33,333 nucleotides of DNA from Apostichopus parvimensis. Lineage: Eukaryota > Echinodermata > Holothuroidea > Aspidochirotida > Stichopodidae. Both the position numbers and the translations under genes were made by a program. The notes under the pieces are model-generated. The model ran no database searches, was not told the origin of the DNA, and saw only the letters and a list, made by a program, of their open reading frames with translations. The stretch is taken from the NCBI GenBank assembly GCA_000934455.1, contig KN884441.1, positions 1-33,333 on the forward strand, given 5' to 3'. Positions 1-11,479 of the stretch are shown here, in pieces; within the stretch, counting starts at the first letter, position 1, and the number at the start of each line of letters is the position of its first letter.

Positions 1-2861
1 TAGGGGTTTGTGAGACGTTTCTGAAAGTCAAAATTAGAGTACTTTTTGTTGAACTAAAATCTGATATATCATATAATTTAGTAATGTACAAAAGTCGTAC
101 CTATCGACAAACTCTACAATAATACACTATGAACTTGATCTTTTACGAAACACTGTTATGGGTATTATAGTATAATAATGACTCAGATCATGTCTCCAAA
201 AGTTGGGGGTTCGTGGACAACTCTGACATCAACAGAGGGTTCGTGGGGGAAAAAGATAGGGAAAGCCTGCTTTAGATGGTGAAAGTACCTTTAAAGCAGA
301 GAAAGCTAAATATCATGATGAATCGCAGATTTGCTTGTAGCAGCGACTATTAAAGGCTGTCAATAGTTGACTATACATGCTATATGCACCAATAGTTGCA
401 TGATAGTCATGCAGTCATTGTTATTACCCAGTCACTTGACAACATGAAAATACCTGATATAGAATCTTCATGGTTCCACTATTTAAGATTGGTGTTATTT
501 AGAAGGACTCAATCTGTTGTGGTCCTCTTTATGAATAACAAAGTATTTACCATTCATTTCTCCCACTCTCCCGACACCCCCCCCCCCCATCATCCCAGAC
601 TTAAAACACAGACAAAGCATCAAAGAAGTCCACAATCTCTTTTCCTGTAAATCTCAATTTCTTTGAAGATTAAATATTCTCTGCGATAGTCTTTACATAA
701 ATAGAGGAGGAGGAGTTTACTTTATCATCAGCTGACTGTTATATTTTTAAATACATGTAAAATCTTCTTCAGTTTGAAATGGTCATGATTGCATGGGTCA
801 GTAACCTTTTTCATCAAAGATGAGAGTCTCTAAGCTGAAATCTAATTCTCCTCAAAAGGGAGCTTAATTCTAAACCTCTTCACTCAGAAGCTCAGTCAGC
901 TACAATAGCTTAAAGAACGCAATCCCTACTAATCTGATAATCAGCTAGTCATGTGACCTATGTGCCATGCGAAACACAAAGGTGTGCCATGTTATGTAGA
1001 AGTATCATTTACCAGATGGTAATTAAAAATCACACCATGGCATCTCATGAGGAGACAGATGTTCAGCTAGTCAGAACTCAATACTAGTTAGTGACAAGGA
1101 TCTAGCTCCTTCAAAAAAAAATTAAAGCCAACCAGCTTATTATAAGCTGGATGGGTTCTCAAATTCTCGTTGAAGCGTTCACTTGTGATACTCCACTTTA
1201 CCTGGAGAAGGTGCTCGTTGGATCAATGGGTTGTTCAACAAGAACCTAACTGTTAGGCCTTCCAAAGGAAAACAAAGACTATAACTGTATCATTATGAAT
1301 GATACAGGCTACATATATGCTTTGTTCTGACTATACAAAATAAATATAAGAGACATTGCCTGCTGCAACAAACATGTTTAGGTTTCAATATATGGACTCA
1401 TAGACCATCTTTGACAAATCATATTCATAACTCAAGTTTACGCAGCCAAAAGACAATTTGTTCTTTTTGTTAGAACAAAATGTAGTCTGGAGAGGGATTC
1501 TGCTTTTGTAGCAATTATCCAAATTGGCTCAAAACTGAAAAAAGAAATATTCAGTCAATAGAAGATCAGTGCATTGACTTTCAGTATATTGTATAGCCTA
1601 CATAATGAGCTTTCTCAGTTGAAAGTGACAATGCACCATGTTGCCTACCAACAACGGACTACCTCTAATCTCTCCAAAAATGATGTGTTGCTAGGGATTT
1701 GTGCATGCAATGAAGGCTACTAGATGTTATTGGAACACTGATAGTCAGGCATGATCACATGGTGCAGTATCGGCCAATCAGAGCTAATAACAAAACCAAT
1801 GGATAGAAAGGGGTTGTAGAATGTAAATTTGATACACTGTATGAAGAAACATGGCAGCTAATATCCACTTTTTCAAATTGATGCCTGGGAAAGGAGCAAC
1901 ATCCTGATCACAAAATGAAAGAGAATCCTCATTTGAAACATGATTCCAGGCCTTTTACAAATGAACCAGGATGTCAAACTGTCATAATTGAAAAGTTGCA
2001 TTCAATCGCCAGAGTTTAATGGAAAACCGTCTGAGTAGAAATTAATTGCCTTATATAAACAAAGGTATAAAAATAGTTTGGGGAGTGTGAAAAGTAGGTG
2101 AAAGGTTTGTTGAAATTGTACAAGGAAGTTGAAAGAATGACAAGGCACTCTAAGGAAGAAATAAAGTGGCTTTTACAATTCTGGAGAATAATTGTTCAAA
2201 ATCAATAGTAACTACTGTAGAATGAAAAGCATCTAAGGCTGGTTTCATCATGAAAACATTCTAATCTTAATCTGCTTTTCGTTAAAGAGATAAAAAATAA
2301 AAAAAAACTATTTCATCTTCAATGTTAATTCACAATTATCTTGATTGATAAGAAAGTTCCATAATATTTTGTGAAGAATTCAAAGATTATACCATCTTTT
2401 TGGGGAACCATGTATCCCTTACGAGAAAAAAAAAAAAAATGAAACTTTTTATTAGACTTTGCCTTCCTAAAGTGAGATAGCATAGATTATATCTTTAGTT
2501 TTGGGGAAAATGTTGTTTTCTTTCTTCTTATAAATGACTGGAACAACATTATAAAAGACAATGCCAGGGAGGTCCTCTTACAGATTGTTGAGTAGTTTCT
2601 TTGTATGGTTTCTTACGATACAATTGTTTAGAAAACAATTACATCAATTAACAAAAGAAACAAAAAGTATCCATGGGAAATGTTGGTGTAAACTAAGGAT
2701 CTACATTCCAGATGCAGGCAATGTTGTCATACTGAAGTTTAGCTTGATAAACTTGCATTCTTCAAACTCAAAATTGAGATAATGGTTTATAAATATAGAT
2801 ATCAGAGAATTGTATAAGAAGATGGAAGAAAGAATTTGACTGGATCAATGAAACATTTTAC
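1..2861 (-). other. Probable intron of the 5-phosphatase gene, 3' part beyond the window
   Basis: This stretch lies downstream of the last seen 5-phosphatase exon. I searched the minus strand by eye for the expected KPAWTDR-like exon and did not find it, so it is most simply an unfinished intron of at least 2.8 kb. It holds a C-run at about 577-588 and an A-run at 2426-2439. Open frames at 396-650 and 2561-2782 show no recognisable protein. Confidence 0.5.
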
Positions 2862-3083
2862 CTGGTATCGAAGGTGTTCTGCCCAAGATCATACTTGTAA
2901 GTGGGCACGAAGCTTAGATCACCCTCTTTAAATTGGTCAAACGCCCTCTTCCCTCTCATTGTCAATAAGAGTTGATCCTTTTCTCGAAGCACATGAAGTT
3001 TTTTGGGGGAACTGAGGAATTTCACTACCTCGGCTGTTAAATCCTCGAATCTATAATTGAGATCTCCCAGCCAGAAGATGTAG
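2862..3083 (-). CDS. INPP5K-like: 5-phosphatase exon with FWLGDLNYR motif
   Basis: The exon is 222 nt. The acceptor (CCTTTCAG) precedes 3083 and the donor GTAAAA follows 2862. It finishes the split Asp codon, then reads YIFWLGDLNYRFEDL, the central 5-phosphatase signature with catalytic Asp and Asn. Downstream are REKDQL and FKEGDLSFVPTYKYD, both conserved in the family. It ends FDT plus AG of the next codon, which fits the family's YDTS just before KKRKPxW. The following exon was not found in the window. Confidence 0.93.
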
Positions 3084-6000
3084 CTGAAAGGAAATGAAGT
3101 TTGGATAATTTTTACCCGCACCGTGCCACTTTTTTTTTTGTTTTGAGGAAGAAACGCAACTTTGGAGTGAGATCACGTACGATAATAATAAGAAAAATAA
3201 TCAATGGTTAATTTGCTCTTAAAGAATCACTAAATTTGAACTGTTATTTAACCCTACAATCAACGAAAAAAATTGAAAATGAATAACGAATTTGACTTTT
3301 TTAAGAATTCGGTCTCCCTCTTTGGATTGATAAGTATCACCGAAAAGGCCAACAAAAGAAGTAGTATCAGATCACCTTTATTATTGTTACAGAAATCACT
3401 CTAATTTTACTACAAATGTCATAAACTGATACACAACTTTAACGGTTAATATATATATCGTTTCTCAAAGGACGGCGTGCTGTAAGGAAATATTGACGTC
3501 CAACATCATGCAGAAAATTCTCGAAATGATGCAACAACAGCACAGTCCCAAGACGACCCCTTCCTTTAAGCTCTTCAGACAGACGTCTGAAAGACTTCTC
3601 ACCACGTTGTGAAGAACACTTCTGACGGCCCTGTTATTACCATATTATGAGTCCTTTACCCATACTAATGATATGACTGCATTGTAGCTGTCAGTATCAA
3701 GACTGTCAAGATGTGACATGAGCTACAAAACTCAGGCACACAGCTCAGTTTAAAGCAGAATTGAAGGGTTTTCAAGAAAATGGAGAAAAATAAACCCACT
3801 CCTTTCCTTTTATGGAGGAAATTAATAAAAATTGGAAGAAAAAATATTCAGAACATGTGATCTGAATATAGAGAAAAAATGTTTAAATTGTCATTTCATA
3901 GTAGCATCTTTTGTGATTGCTTTCTTGGCATGACTGTTGAAACTGATCATTCAAACCATGGTTCGTGCTTTAATTAAATTTATCACAATTGAATCGGCAT
4001 GTTCCATTTATCATTGTATCCTCTCACTTTCGTTTGTTAGGTGCAGAAGTTGACACAATAAGTAGTAAATATTAATAGCAACTCTGCATGTCACTTGGCT
4101 TATGGAATCGCCCTATTTTCTTCCGATACAGAGGTTGCTCATCTCCCTGTTTGCCATTTGCGAGCGCTGGTTCTGGTACCGATCACTGGGTCTAATGTAA
4201 ATGAGTTGGGGTTCAGAAGCTATTTAATACTGAACACCTAGTGTGGCGCCTGATCGGTAAACTCTGTCCAAGTTGCAAAGGCAGCGGTTTTCATTTCTTT
4301 GACATACTCATCTACTGTATAAAGAACTAATAGAGAATAGTGGTTACAACTTACTCATGATATAAAATATGTGGAGTGTATTGTAACGGATAAGACTGAC
4401 TGGCAACGATTTGGTAATATTCTTTGTCTCTTTGTTCCCATTGTTGAGGGAAGGGAGCCATATGGACAGCAACGAAACAGAAACTCCTGCCGTAGCAGTC
4501 CAAACGGACTGACACTGCACCCTTGTTGCCCTGGAAACAAGAAGGATATACATCGTGAAGAGTTACGTTGTTTTTAAAAAAGTAATGTTGCATAATTTGT
4601 ATGTCTTGCAAAATTATACGCAGGTTGTGAATAGCGATAAGTGCAATTTGCAATTTTACTGCAAGAATGCAGGTTTTCTCAGTGGATACAACATTTGTAT
4701 TGTTTTTAATCTTTTGTGGGCTGATCTGCTCACAACTGTAGCCGAATGAAATGCTCTTGACTGTCTTGTGTTTGTTTCTGTTTATCAATGATCAACGTCT
4801 CTCACAGATATTAGCAATGATGAACTAGATTTAAATGAAAATTTCAAGAGGCAAACATTAAAACAATAATTCATTCAATTGAATACAACATATGTACAGC
4901 ATAACAAGTTACAAGTGTTTAATGATAATGAGAATTAATCTCCACTCCCACACTTCCCCAACCCCTCCCCCAACCCCTCCCCCACACTCCCCAACCCAAT
5001 TGAAAATAATCATAAAACATCCTGCATTGTTACACATCACCATGGAAAGTTGTACGTACAGTACACTGTAACATTACGCAGTTACATGTAGAGCAAACAG
5101 GAAATCCATTGAATATATACACGTACTTCCTAGCCTATATATTGTTCTCATTCATGCAAGCCAATTGCAAATGAAAAATAAACACAATGAAAAGGCATAC
5201 AGACTGGACATTGTACTTCCTGTTGACATGAATAACTCTGTTTGGTTTCAAGCTTTGAAAATGTAATTGCCTAATTGCCTTTGATGAAAATCATAATCAA
5301 AACTACATCATGAAATGTTTACCCAAAAGGTATTAAAGGCGGTATTGAAGAACTTAGCATGCTAGACTCCGGATGTGTGACATGATTAAGTCACTTTTGG
5401 CTTCGGCTTTGAGTATGTTTCAGTATGCTGTCGTGTTGGACGAATCTAACCGTAATAGTAATTAACGACTTTGCGATCCGCGATATTGTCATTGCCGACT
5501 TTGCAATCCGCAGTTCACCCTCACAATTTTGCAAGGGTCGGTAAGAGTGACTCCATAGTTTTCCCTTTTTGGAAACCAAATATGATTCAGGAATTAACAC
5601 CGAGAGGAAGTTTTTTGTAACATAAATGAACCTGAAAACGAAATGTTTAGTGGTTCCGATGTCTTAGAAACATATTCATACAGCAGTGTTGTAAACCATA
5701 CATGTTAATATTCATGAACTTGTGCACAGCAAAATGAAGAGGATTATCTATTGACTTATGCGGCAACATATCAAAAGAAGGTACAAGGGATCAGTTATCG
5801 TGTTGACAAAGTCTACTTAGTGAGAAAGTATGATAAACTTTTGTGCCTAAATGGCGTTGTTAGAGTTATAATGTCAGTTGCTAAATAAACAGACTATACA
5901 GATTATCAATTGATGCTAAAACCAGTGACTATGATCATAAATATATAAACTATTTTTGTTTTTAATTTCACCTTAGAACTACAGAATTATTTTAGAGTGG

Positions 6001-8322
6001 CTTCAAAAAGCAACATGCATAACATTTGACTCATAACTCTATTTCTTTCAAAGGTTGACAGTTCGATAGAATAGTATTTAGGTAATCCGGGGGAAAACAC
6101 AATATAACCTACCCAAATTCCTCCAAGTCCTGTTCTTGTAAAATCTGTGTGTATGTTGTGAAAGAATGGCAAGTGCATCATTTTGGCAAAGCATAGAATC
6201 ACTAGTCCTTGTAATTTGTATGAAGATACCTGAAAAATAAAAACATAAAATGATATCAGACACAACAAGATGATGAAACAGTCAGTAGTTACATCACTCA
6301 GGTTTAAAATTTTAAAGGTCATCAGTGTTGCCTCCAAATAATTTGGTTTTTAAAATTCACTTATAGTAATAAAAAAAAAAACATTTGCCTGATCACAGCA
6401 GTTGATCTTTGATGCCATCATACTTCCGTAACACACCAAGTTGCCATGGATTGCCATTACGCATAACGCTAGAATGTGGTTTTAATCAAACTACGTTTAC
6501 AGATAATGTCCAGCAATTTTGGTACAAGATGAACTTCAGCTGAGAAAGTAACAAAGCAGTATCCTGTAATGTTGATTTGATGAAATTTAGCTAAGTCTGT
6601 AATATCTTGTATTAAATGTTGATATCACAGAACCCATTTCCTGTGTGCAACAAACTGAAAAGCTTAATATAAGGAATTGTGCAATATTGAGTCATCTTTA
6701 TGTACATATAAATTTATATAATTTATGTACTAGTGTTAACACGGGTCCCAAAAATTGGAAACCGGGTACCCGAGAGCCGTTACCCTTCGGGTATCCGGGT
6801 ACCCGAAAAAAACTTGTTTACCCTCGTGTATCGCGATTTTCAAGAGTTACATATTGGATGCTATACTAAATGAATTATATTCTCCACTGACAATGTTTTC
6901 ATGTTTAAATAGGTGTAAGATAAGGTATAAAACCTTCCTCAATAATTTCTATTTGCTTTTGTTTCTTTCATTAACTTGTTAATTTAACTTAATATAAATT
7001 AACATCACTACTAACATCGCACTGCCGCTGCTGCTTATGTTTGCTCTCCTCTGTTGGATTAACATATAAATATTCATTTAAGCTCTTAAAAATTTTTACT
7101 ACTACTATCTATTATGCAGGCCCAGGGTTAGCATTAGCCGCATGATTGCGCAATTCCCACAATTTGATCGCATTTGGAATAAAAGTTTAGTGAAAAGCCA
7201 CTTGTGATTACTATTTTTTAGTTATCCTATCTATGATAATTGAAAAATGATAATTGTCATAATTCTTTCAATTTCTTCCACATGGTACCCTAACACCACA
7301 CTAAGTCAATGGGGAAATTTAGCCTAAACATCTGTTTTTGTGAAGAAAGATACTGTGAAGTCTACATGTATTAAGACATTTGTCACAGCCTCACAGGTGC
7401 ATAAGTTTGTGACTCTACATCGCATCATCACATAAAATTTTCAGTGGAGTAAATACATACACATGTATACTGTATATACTGTGCACAGATATATATATAT
7501 AGGTAACGCTACCAGCAAACTTATCTCAGAGCCATTACAAGTCTCTTCAGGTTAGTAGTATACATATTATTACATATATAGTGCCATCTCAATAGAATAC
7601 TGTCAAAATACACTATCATGATATCGCCAGGAGAAGCAAATACTTGAACAGAAATAACTTGCATTGAATTGATATCATAGGGCAAATATTACCAAATGTT
7701 TTAGAAAATATGTTTTGGTATTAGGTACTGTTTGACTGTGCACATAAAAATTCTGTTCATGTAGAGTTTAAACCCTTCACCCAGAAATCATATTTTTCCT
7801 TTGTCTCTTAAGCAAACAAATGTACTAAACAAACAATATCTATAGCAGCCTTTTGCATGAAGTTGATAAACAATGTTGATGATTCTATGTAGTAAACTGT
7901 AGAGAAGAGGGTTGGAAGATGGGGGGGGGGGGTCAGGGTGGCAGATGAAGGACTAGGGGCTGGTGGGAAAGATAAGAAAGGGAAGTATGGCAATCTAATA
8001 TGGGTGGTAAATATTCTAGTTTCAGATGACTACTACTGGTCTGTAATGTTGTATAGACTTTTCCAATCTAGCAAACTAAAAACTGTATATGGTAACACTC
8101 ACCAGTACATATCCCCTGTTGCAAACCTGGTTAGAGATGGCAGTTGTCCAAGGGTCCTCCCAAATTGAACTCTGAATGACCTCATGGGGTTTACTACTGA
8201 CTTCTTGAAGGGATACTATGTACATATCTGGAGAGTCTTTGGTGTGGATCCAAACTAGATCCTTGAGGATATCATTCTCTGGCGGATCTAAAGTTGCCAC
8301 GTTCCATGTGAACATGGCGATC
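2862..8322 (-). CDS. INPP5K-like: Inositol polyphosphate 5-phosphatase, INPP5J/INPP5K-like (partial, 4 exons)
   Basis: The exons, in transcript order, are 8322-8103, 6229-6113, 4530-4355 and 3083-2862. Their joins keep frame and give about 244 residues of the catalytic domain. Seen in order, counting from the first full codon of the first exon: TWNV (5-8), VSLQEV (36-41), a VSSYKLQG block (74-81), TRTGLGGIWGNKG (104-116), VHM (134-136), FWLGDLNYR (174-182), EKDQL, and FKEGDLSFVPTYKYD near the end. These are the ordered signatures of the Mg-dependent 5-phosphatases that remove the 5-phosphate from PI(4,5)P2, PI(3,4,5)P3 and inositol phosphates. Residue spacing fits the INPP5J/INPP5K (PIPP/SKIP) branch best; the comparison is from memory, and J versus K cannot be settled. 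The PxWxDR motif, any SKICH domain and the stop are absent, and I found no PxWxDR exon in 1-2861, so the gene continues off the left edge. One odd point: the usual NxHL block reads VAVHMAP. Confidence 0.9.
3084..4354 (-). other. 5-phosphatase intron
   Basis: The intron is bounded by GTAAGT at 4354 and a polypyrimidine-CAG acceptor at 3084 (minus strand). A small stem (TTCAGAC/GTCTGAA) sits at 3574-3591. Nothing else was recognised. Confidence 0.85.
4355..4530 (-). CDS. INPP5K-like: 5-phosphatase exon with GNKG and VHM block
   Basis: The exon is 176 nt. The acceptor (TTTCCAG) precedes 4530 and the donor GTAAGT follows 4355. It starts GNKGAVSVRL, completing the GIW|GNKG signature, and ends in a split Asp codon (GA|C) of the ILYHD segment, equivalent to the family's ILDHD. 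The central block reads CFVAVHMAPF where relatives have a form like FLNCHLPAH. The conserved His is kept, but the preceding Asn is Ala. Confidence 0.92.
4941..4998. repeat. C-rich minisatellite (CCCAACCCCTCC-like unit)
   Basis: Repeating CCCCAACCCCTCC and CCCACACTCC units of about 10-13 bp within the 5-phosphatase intron. The gene-sense strand is G-rich here. Confidence 0.85.
5466..5511. repeat. Two 16-bp direct repeats, 30 bp apart
   Basis: CGACTTTGCGATCCGC (5466-5481) and CGACTTTGCAATCCGC (5496-5511) differ at one base and lie in an otherwise CpG-poor intron. Confidence 0.8.
6113..6229 (-). CDS. INPP5K-like: 5-phosphatase exon with VSSYKLQG and TGLGGIW
   Basis: The exon is 117 nt (39 codons), phase 0 at both ends. 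It has a TTTTTCAG acceptor before 6229 and a GTAGGT donor after 6113. It encodes the family block that runs from VSSxxxQG through FAKxxHLPF to TRTGLGGxW. In the assembled protein it joins GYVL to VSSYKLQG, as in vertebrate INPP5J. Confidence 0.92.
6763..6805. repeat. Paired CGGGTACCCG palindromes
   Basis: CGGGTACCCG occurs at 6763-6772 and again at 6796-6805, with a related CGGGTATCCG between them. The GC-rich block is sharply different from the AT-rich intron around it. It resembles an end or fragment of a repeat element, but no partner copy was found here. Confidence 0.6.
7921..7932. repeat. G homopolymer (12)
   Basis: A run of 12 G within the 5-phosphatase intron. Confidence 0.95.
8103..8322 (-). 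CDS. INPP5K-like: 5-phosphatase exon with TWNV and LQE motifs
   Basis: This is the most upstream recognisable coding exon, 220 nt. The acceptor (ttgcag) is just above 8322 and the donor GTGAGT starts at 8102. It supplies one base to a split codon and then 73 codons beginning IAMFTWNV. It carries the metal/substrate-binding Asn of WNV and the Glu of LQE, and ends NRGYVL in phase 0. The first internal ATG is at 8315. Translation could start there or at the junction with an upstream exon, because vertebrate INPP5K has only a short stretch before the WNV block. Confidence 0.9.
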
Positions 8323-9607
8323 CTGCAAGTAGTTTATGAAACAACAGGAAATATTACTAACTTCAGGTATTTCAACTTAGACTTGTTCATACAGTATGCA
8401 AACTTGCAAAAGACAATTACATATAAATATGCATATACATCTGTATTGCACCAAAATTATCAAACATGGGCTCTTCTTCGAGAAATATCTGAATTTCTAC
8501 TATTTGTCAGTAAAACAACAAAGTTTGGTAATAATTAAGCCATGACATAGAAAACATGAATCTAGCCAATTTCCAGGCAAATTGTTAACTAAATTTCAAT
8601 ACAATTTACTAGTAATGGGGACGGTCCAAAAAGGTACCTGTTTGCCCATTTCATTCGGTCCCCCCATGTATCCCTTCATTACCCATACCTGAGTTCACAT
8701 AATTTCAAACTGTACTATACATTACAACATGTGTAGGCTTAGCGTACGCTATACATGTCATGTACAGTACAGTTGTAGAATCTAAAGTTTTTTTAGTCGT
8801 AACATTGACTGTTTTGCTCTGCAAGGCTGCATGTTATACTACAATTGCTTGTAAAAAGAAATATGCAATGTTTTCAACTGAATGATATTTATTTTGTTAC
8901 CAATGGAATGTCTTTTACTACTGAAACTTTCATGAGTAGGTAGGCCTACGCCGCAGTTGTTTCAATGCGATATTGCACTGACAGGCTTGTAGGGTGACAT
9001 AAACGTCATAATCTATGTGCATGATTTTATGGACAGGTGAAATAATTCGAGTGCTTTAATGTGCAAACTTGAAGTTTCTACATTTTGTTCTAAGCTTTAG
9101 CATAATAAGCCTATCCTAAACCATCATACAGCCGCTAATTCAACATGTAAATATCTTATTAAAATAAGTTGTTTCTTCTGTCAATATTGGCACAGAGAAT
9201 TAGATACATCCTTTAGAGACTAGATGAAACAACAATTATGGTGTAAGAAAGCCTCGATACTGAGCCACTATTTTGAAAAAAGTGCCTTCGGCACCTAATG
9301 AATTTATACTAGGGCCAGGCCTAGTACCCTTAGCATTTTCAAGGATAGAAGTGATGCTTGAATAACATACTCGTACTCATCATTGTAAGCGCAATACTTA
9401 GAAATACACTAGTACCAAGGGTACTTTTACTTATACATATATAGGTGTACTCATGTTGGTGTACTCATATAGTCAGTATTGCTAATTTCGGAACACTGCC
9501 AATTTCGGACACCCCTAAGAAATGCACGATTTCACCATGACAACCTACAGGAAGAGCCAAATTTCACCAAAAAGTACGAAATGACCCGTGTGCAAGTAAA
9601 TACTTAC
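8323..9607 (-). other. Possible first intron or upstream region of the 5-phosphatase gene
   Basis: If the leader exon ending at 9608 is real, this is a 1.28-kb intron. Small hairpins are visible (GTGCC/GGCAC at 9282-9294; ACTAGG/CCTAGT just after). No further coding exon was recognised. Confidence 0.4.
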
Positions 9608-9934
9608 ATATTTGTCAATAAAATGACGGAGATCTATGAAGTCTGTTATAATTACTGAAAGAGCAACTGCGCCACCAATTTTATCACCAGCGCCACACTG
9701 TGGGACTGTGTGTCGGAAAATTACCAATACTCTAGCAAAGAAATACCAGTTCCACAATCACAAGAATCTTCTTGGAATACAACGTGAAAACAGTTTGCAG
9801 GAAAGAAAGTTTGGCCGTGTATCGTAATATAACACACTTCTCCCACCATATTAAGTATATTTTCAGGTGATTTATACCAGAAGATATAGTTTTGGGGTGT
9901 TTTAAGGCTTAGGTGTCCGGAATTAGGAGTGTCC
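9490..9934. mobile_element. MITE-like element with about 28-bp terminal inverted repeats
   Basis: The left end (9490-9519) and the reverse complement of the right end (9908-9934) match over almost their whole length, sharing GGACAC, CCTAATTCCGG and ACACCTAAG with a few differences. The ends enclose about 390 bp. The left arm has an extra half copy of the same AATTTCGGA unit just outside it. A TGCTA occurs on both outer sides (9480-9484 and 9936-9940), but it is too short and offset to prove a target duplication. No transposase frame is recognisable, so a non-autonomous DNA element is the likeliest reading. The candidate leader exon lies inside it. Confidence 0.45.
9608..9697 (-). other. Candidate 5' leader exon of the 5-phosphatase gene
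   Basis: On the minus strand a perfect GTAAGT donor begins at 9607. Splicing it to the acceptor at 8322 joins ...AAT AT to G ATC GCC ATG, which creates an ATG across the junction in the 5-phosphatase frame. An in-frame TAG lies 8 full codons upstream in the same exon. This would make the exon non-coding leader and start the protein MIAMFTWNV. The 5' boundary given assumes the CCCACAG acceptor near 9698, but the exon could be longer and be the transcript start. The donor and frame are seen; use of the exon is inference. Confidence 0.35.
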
Positions 9935-10774
9935 ATGCTACTAGTTGTATAAGTTAGGCTATAACACAGGCCAACTAATATTAAATATTATAGGCCTAGG
10001 GGCATAGGCCTACTTAGGCCTAGGCTAGTCCTACTTCAGTTCTAGGTAGTAAAAAAAATACCTTTTGGTATTCACATATGCCTGCATTATGGTACACAAG
10101 TCATTAGTATTTGGCAACTCACTAGGAGAAGACAAGTGAGTACTATACTCACAATATTCAGTCAGAACGGTGACAACACACCATATGTGCGTTAGTTACT
10201 GACTGAATGATCAAGGAACTTCTATTAGTGTTACTGTTAGTTACTCGTTTGCATGGTCTAGCCTATGCCTATCCCCTATCTTACTTAACGATGTAGCATA
10301 TTACGGCAAAGTTAGACTACTGAAATCTCATTTTCACATTCATCTCACCTCAAATCCGTAGATGTCATTTTTGTTTGGTTTCGTATAGTTATTTCATGGC
10401 ACCACACCAACAGGTAATCACAGGGCCATCACACCTTGAACTGATATATAATTATATATTGATTAAAACGTAACTGACCAACGAAAGAATAAATGACTCT
10501 AATATTGCGGCGGGTTTAATGTGCTACCGTACGGGTTACAATGTAAACAGTGGACAACATATATATGAAATGAGAAACGAGGAATAGACTGTAAAAAAGT
10601 ATATATACGGTGGCTGCTAACTTCCATCCTGTTGACTTTTAGAGATCTCATCACCCATCTGTCTATGTTGTCCAAAAACGTATAGCACACTGAGACTTGT
10701 TCAAGTTTTCAAAAGTACTCCCCTGCAGTCAGGGGCGTCAATCCGTAGTCACAGGTAGATGGGACAGAAATGAT

Positions 10775-10860
10775 ACATACAAACAAACATACATACGTAC
10801 GCACACACATACACGCATACAAACACACATGCATATATATATACATATACATATAATATT
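10775..10860. repeat. CATA/CACA/TATA simple repeat
   Basis: A degenerate microsatellite of ACATAC, CACACA and ATATAC units. It explains the Thr/His/Ile-rich open frame across it. Confidence 0.8.
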
Positions 10861-11479
10861 ATGTATGACTTTGAGCTGCCTTATAAAATCTGCTACAGAA
10901 GATGCTATTAAATTAACGTAATTGATTTCTAGCGGCTAAAATCATTTCTCGGGCCAAATATTCAAGAAACTGATCTAGGCTGGTAAAAATGTTGTATAGG
11001 ATCAAATCACATTGTGACATCCGAAAAATTTGTTCGTACTTTATGACATCTGCTAACAGAGATCAAAATGCACTGAGTCGTTGAAATATTAGATATTCTC
11101 CGTTCCTTTGGCATATTTTCATGTATTATTTAGTAGATATATGAAATACATTATATACAACCCATGGTCCTAGTTTTTCCAAGAGATTTGGATCGAACAA
11201 TTGTCCGGCCCAAAGAACCACAAACTAAGGTTCGATACGGTTTATCCCACCCAGTACACAACTTTAATAACCAGTGCTGTACAGAAGGGAAAATAGTAGC
11301 CATTGGCTCCTATAGATGAAAACCAGGATGCAAATATTCATCGTGGTTTCGATGATTTAACATGAGCAGTGTTCTTCATGCATCTGAGAACATGTATAGT
11401 GATGGTGTACACCATACTTGATATTAGTAAGACAGTGAAAAGCAGTGTGATGTGACAAACAATAAATTCACAATGACAC

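Larger units (their letters stand above)
4531..6112 (-). other. 5-phosphatase intron with C-rich minisatellite
   Basis: The intron is bounded by GTAGGT at 6112 and TTTCCAG at 4531 (minus strand). It holds a C-rich minisatellite (4941-4998) and a pair of direct repeats near 5466-5511, listed separately. No coding signal was seen in the rest. Confidence 0.85.
6230..8102 (-). other. 5-phosphatase intron
   Basis: The intron is bounded by GTGAGT at 8102 and TTTTTCAG at 6230 (minus strand). It contains a GGGTACCC-rich element (6763-6805), AT dinucleotides near 7485-7500 and a G-run (7921-7932). No other gene was recognised. Confidence 0.85.

Noticed and set aside
4371-4749. Plus-strand frames opposite the 5-phosphatase exon
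   Set aside because: They are shadows of the real minus-strand exon and its intron.
9608-9757. Minus-strand frame with a plausible membrane-like stretch (GGAVALSVIITDF) ending at a GTAAGT donor
   Set aside because: Its phase does not fit the 8322 acceptor, no family was recognised, and it lies in a MITE-like element. It is kept only as a possible non-coding leader.
10697-10921. Thr/His-rich frame
   Set aside because: Produced by the CATA/CACA simple repeat.
11221-11245. GGTTCGAT-like sequence suggesting a tRNA T-arm
   Set aside because: No matching acceptor, D-arm or anticodon stem could be built around it.
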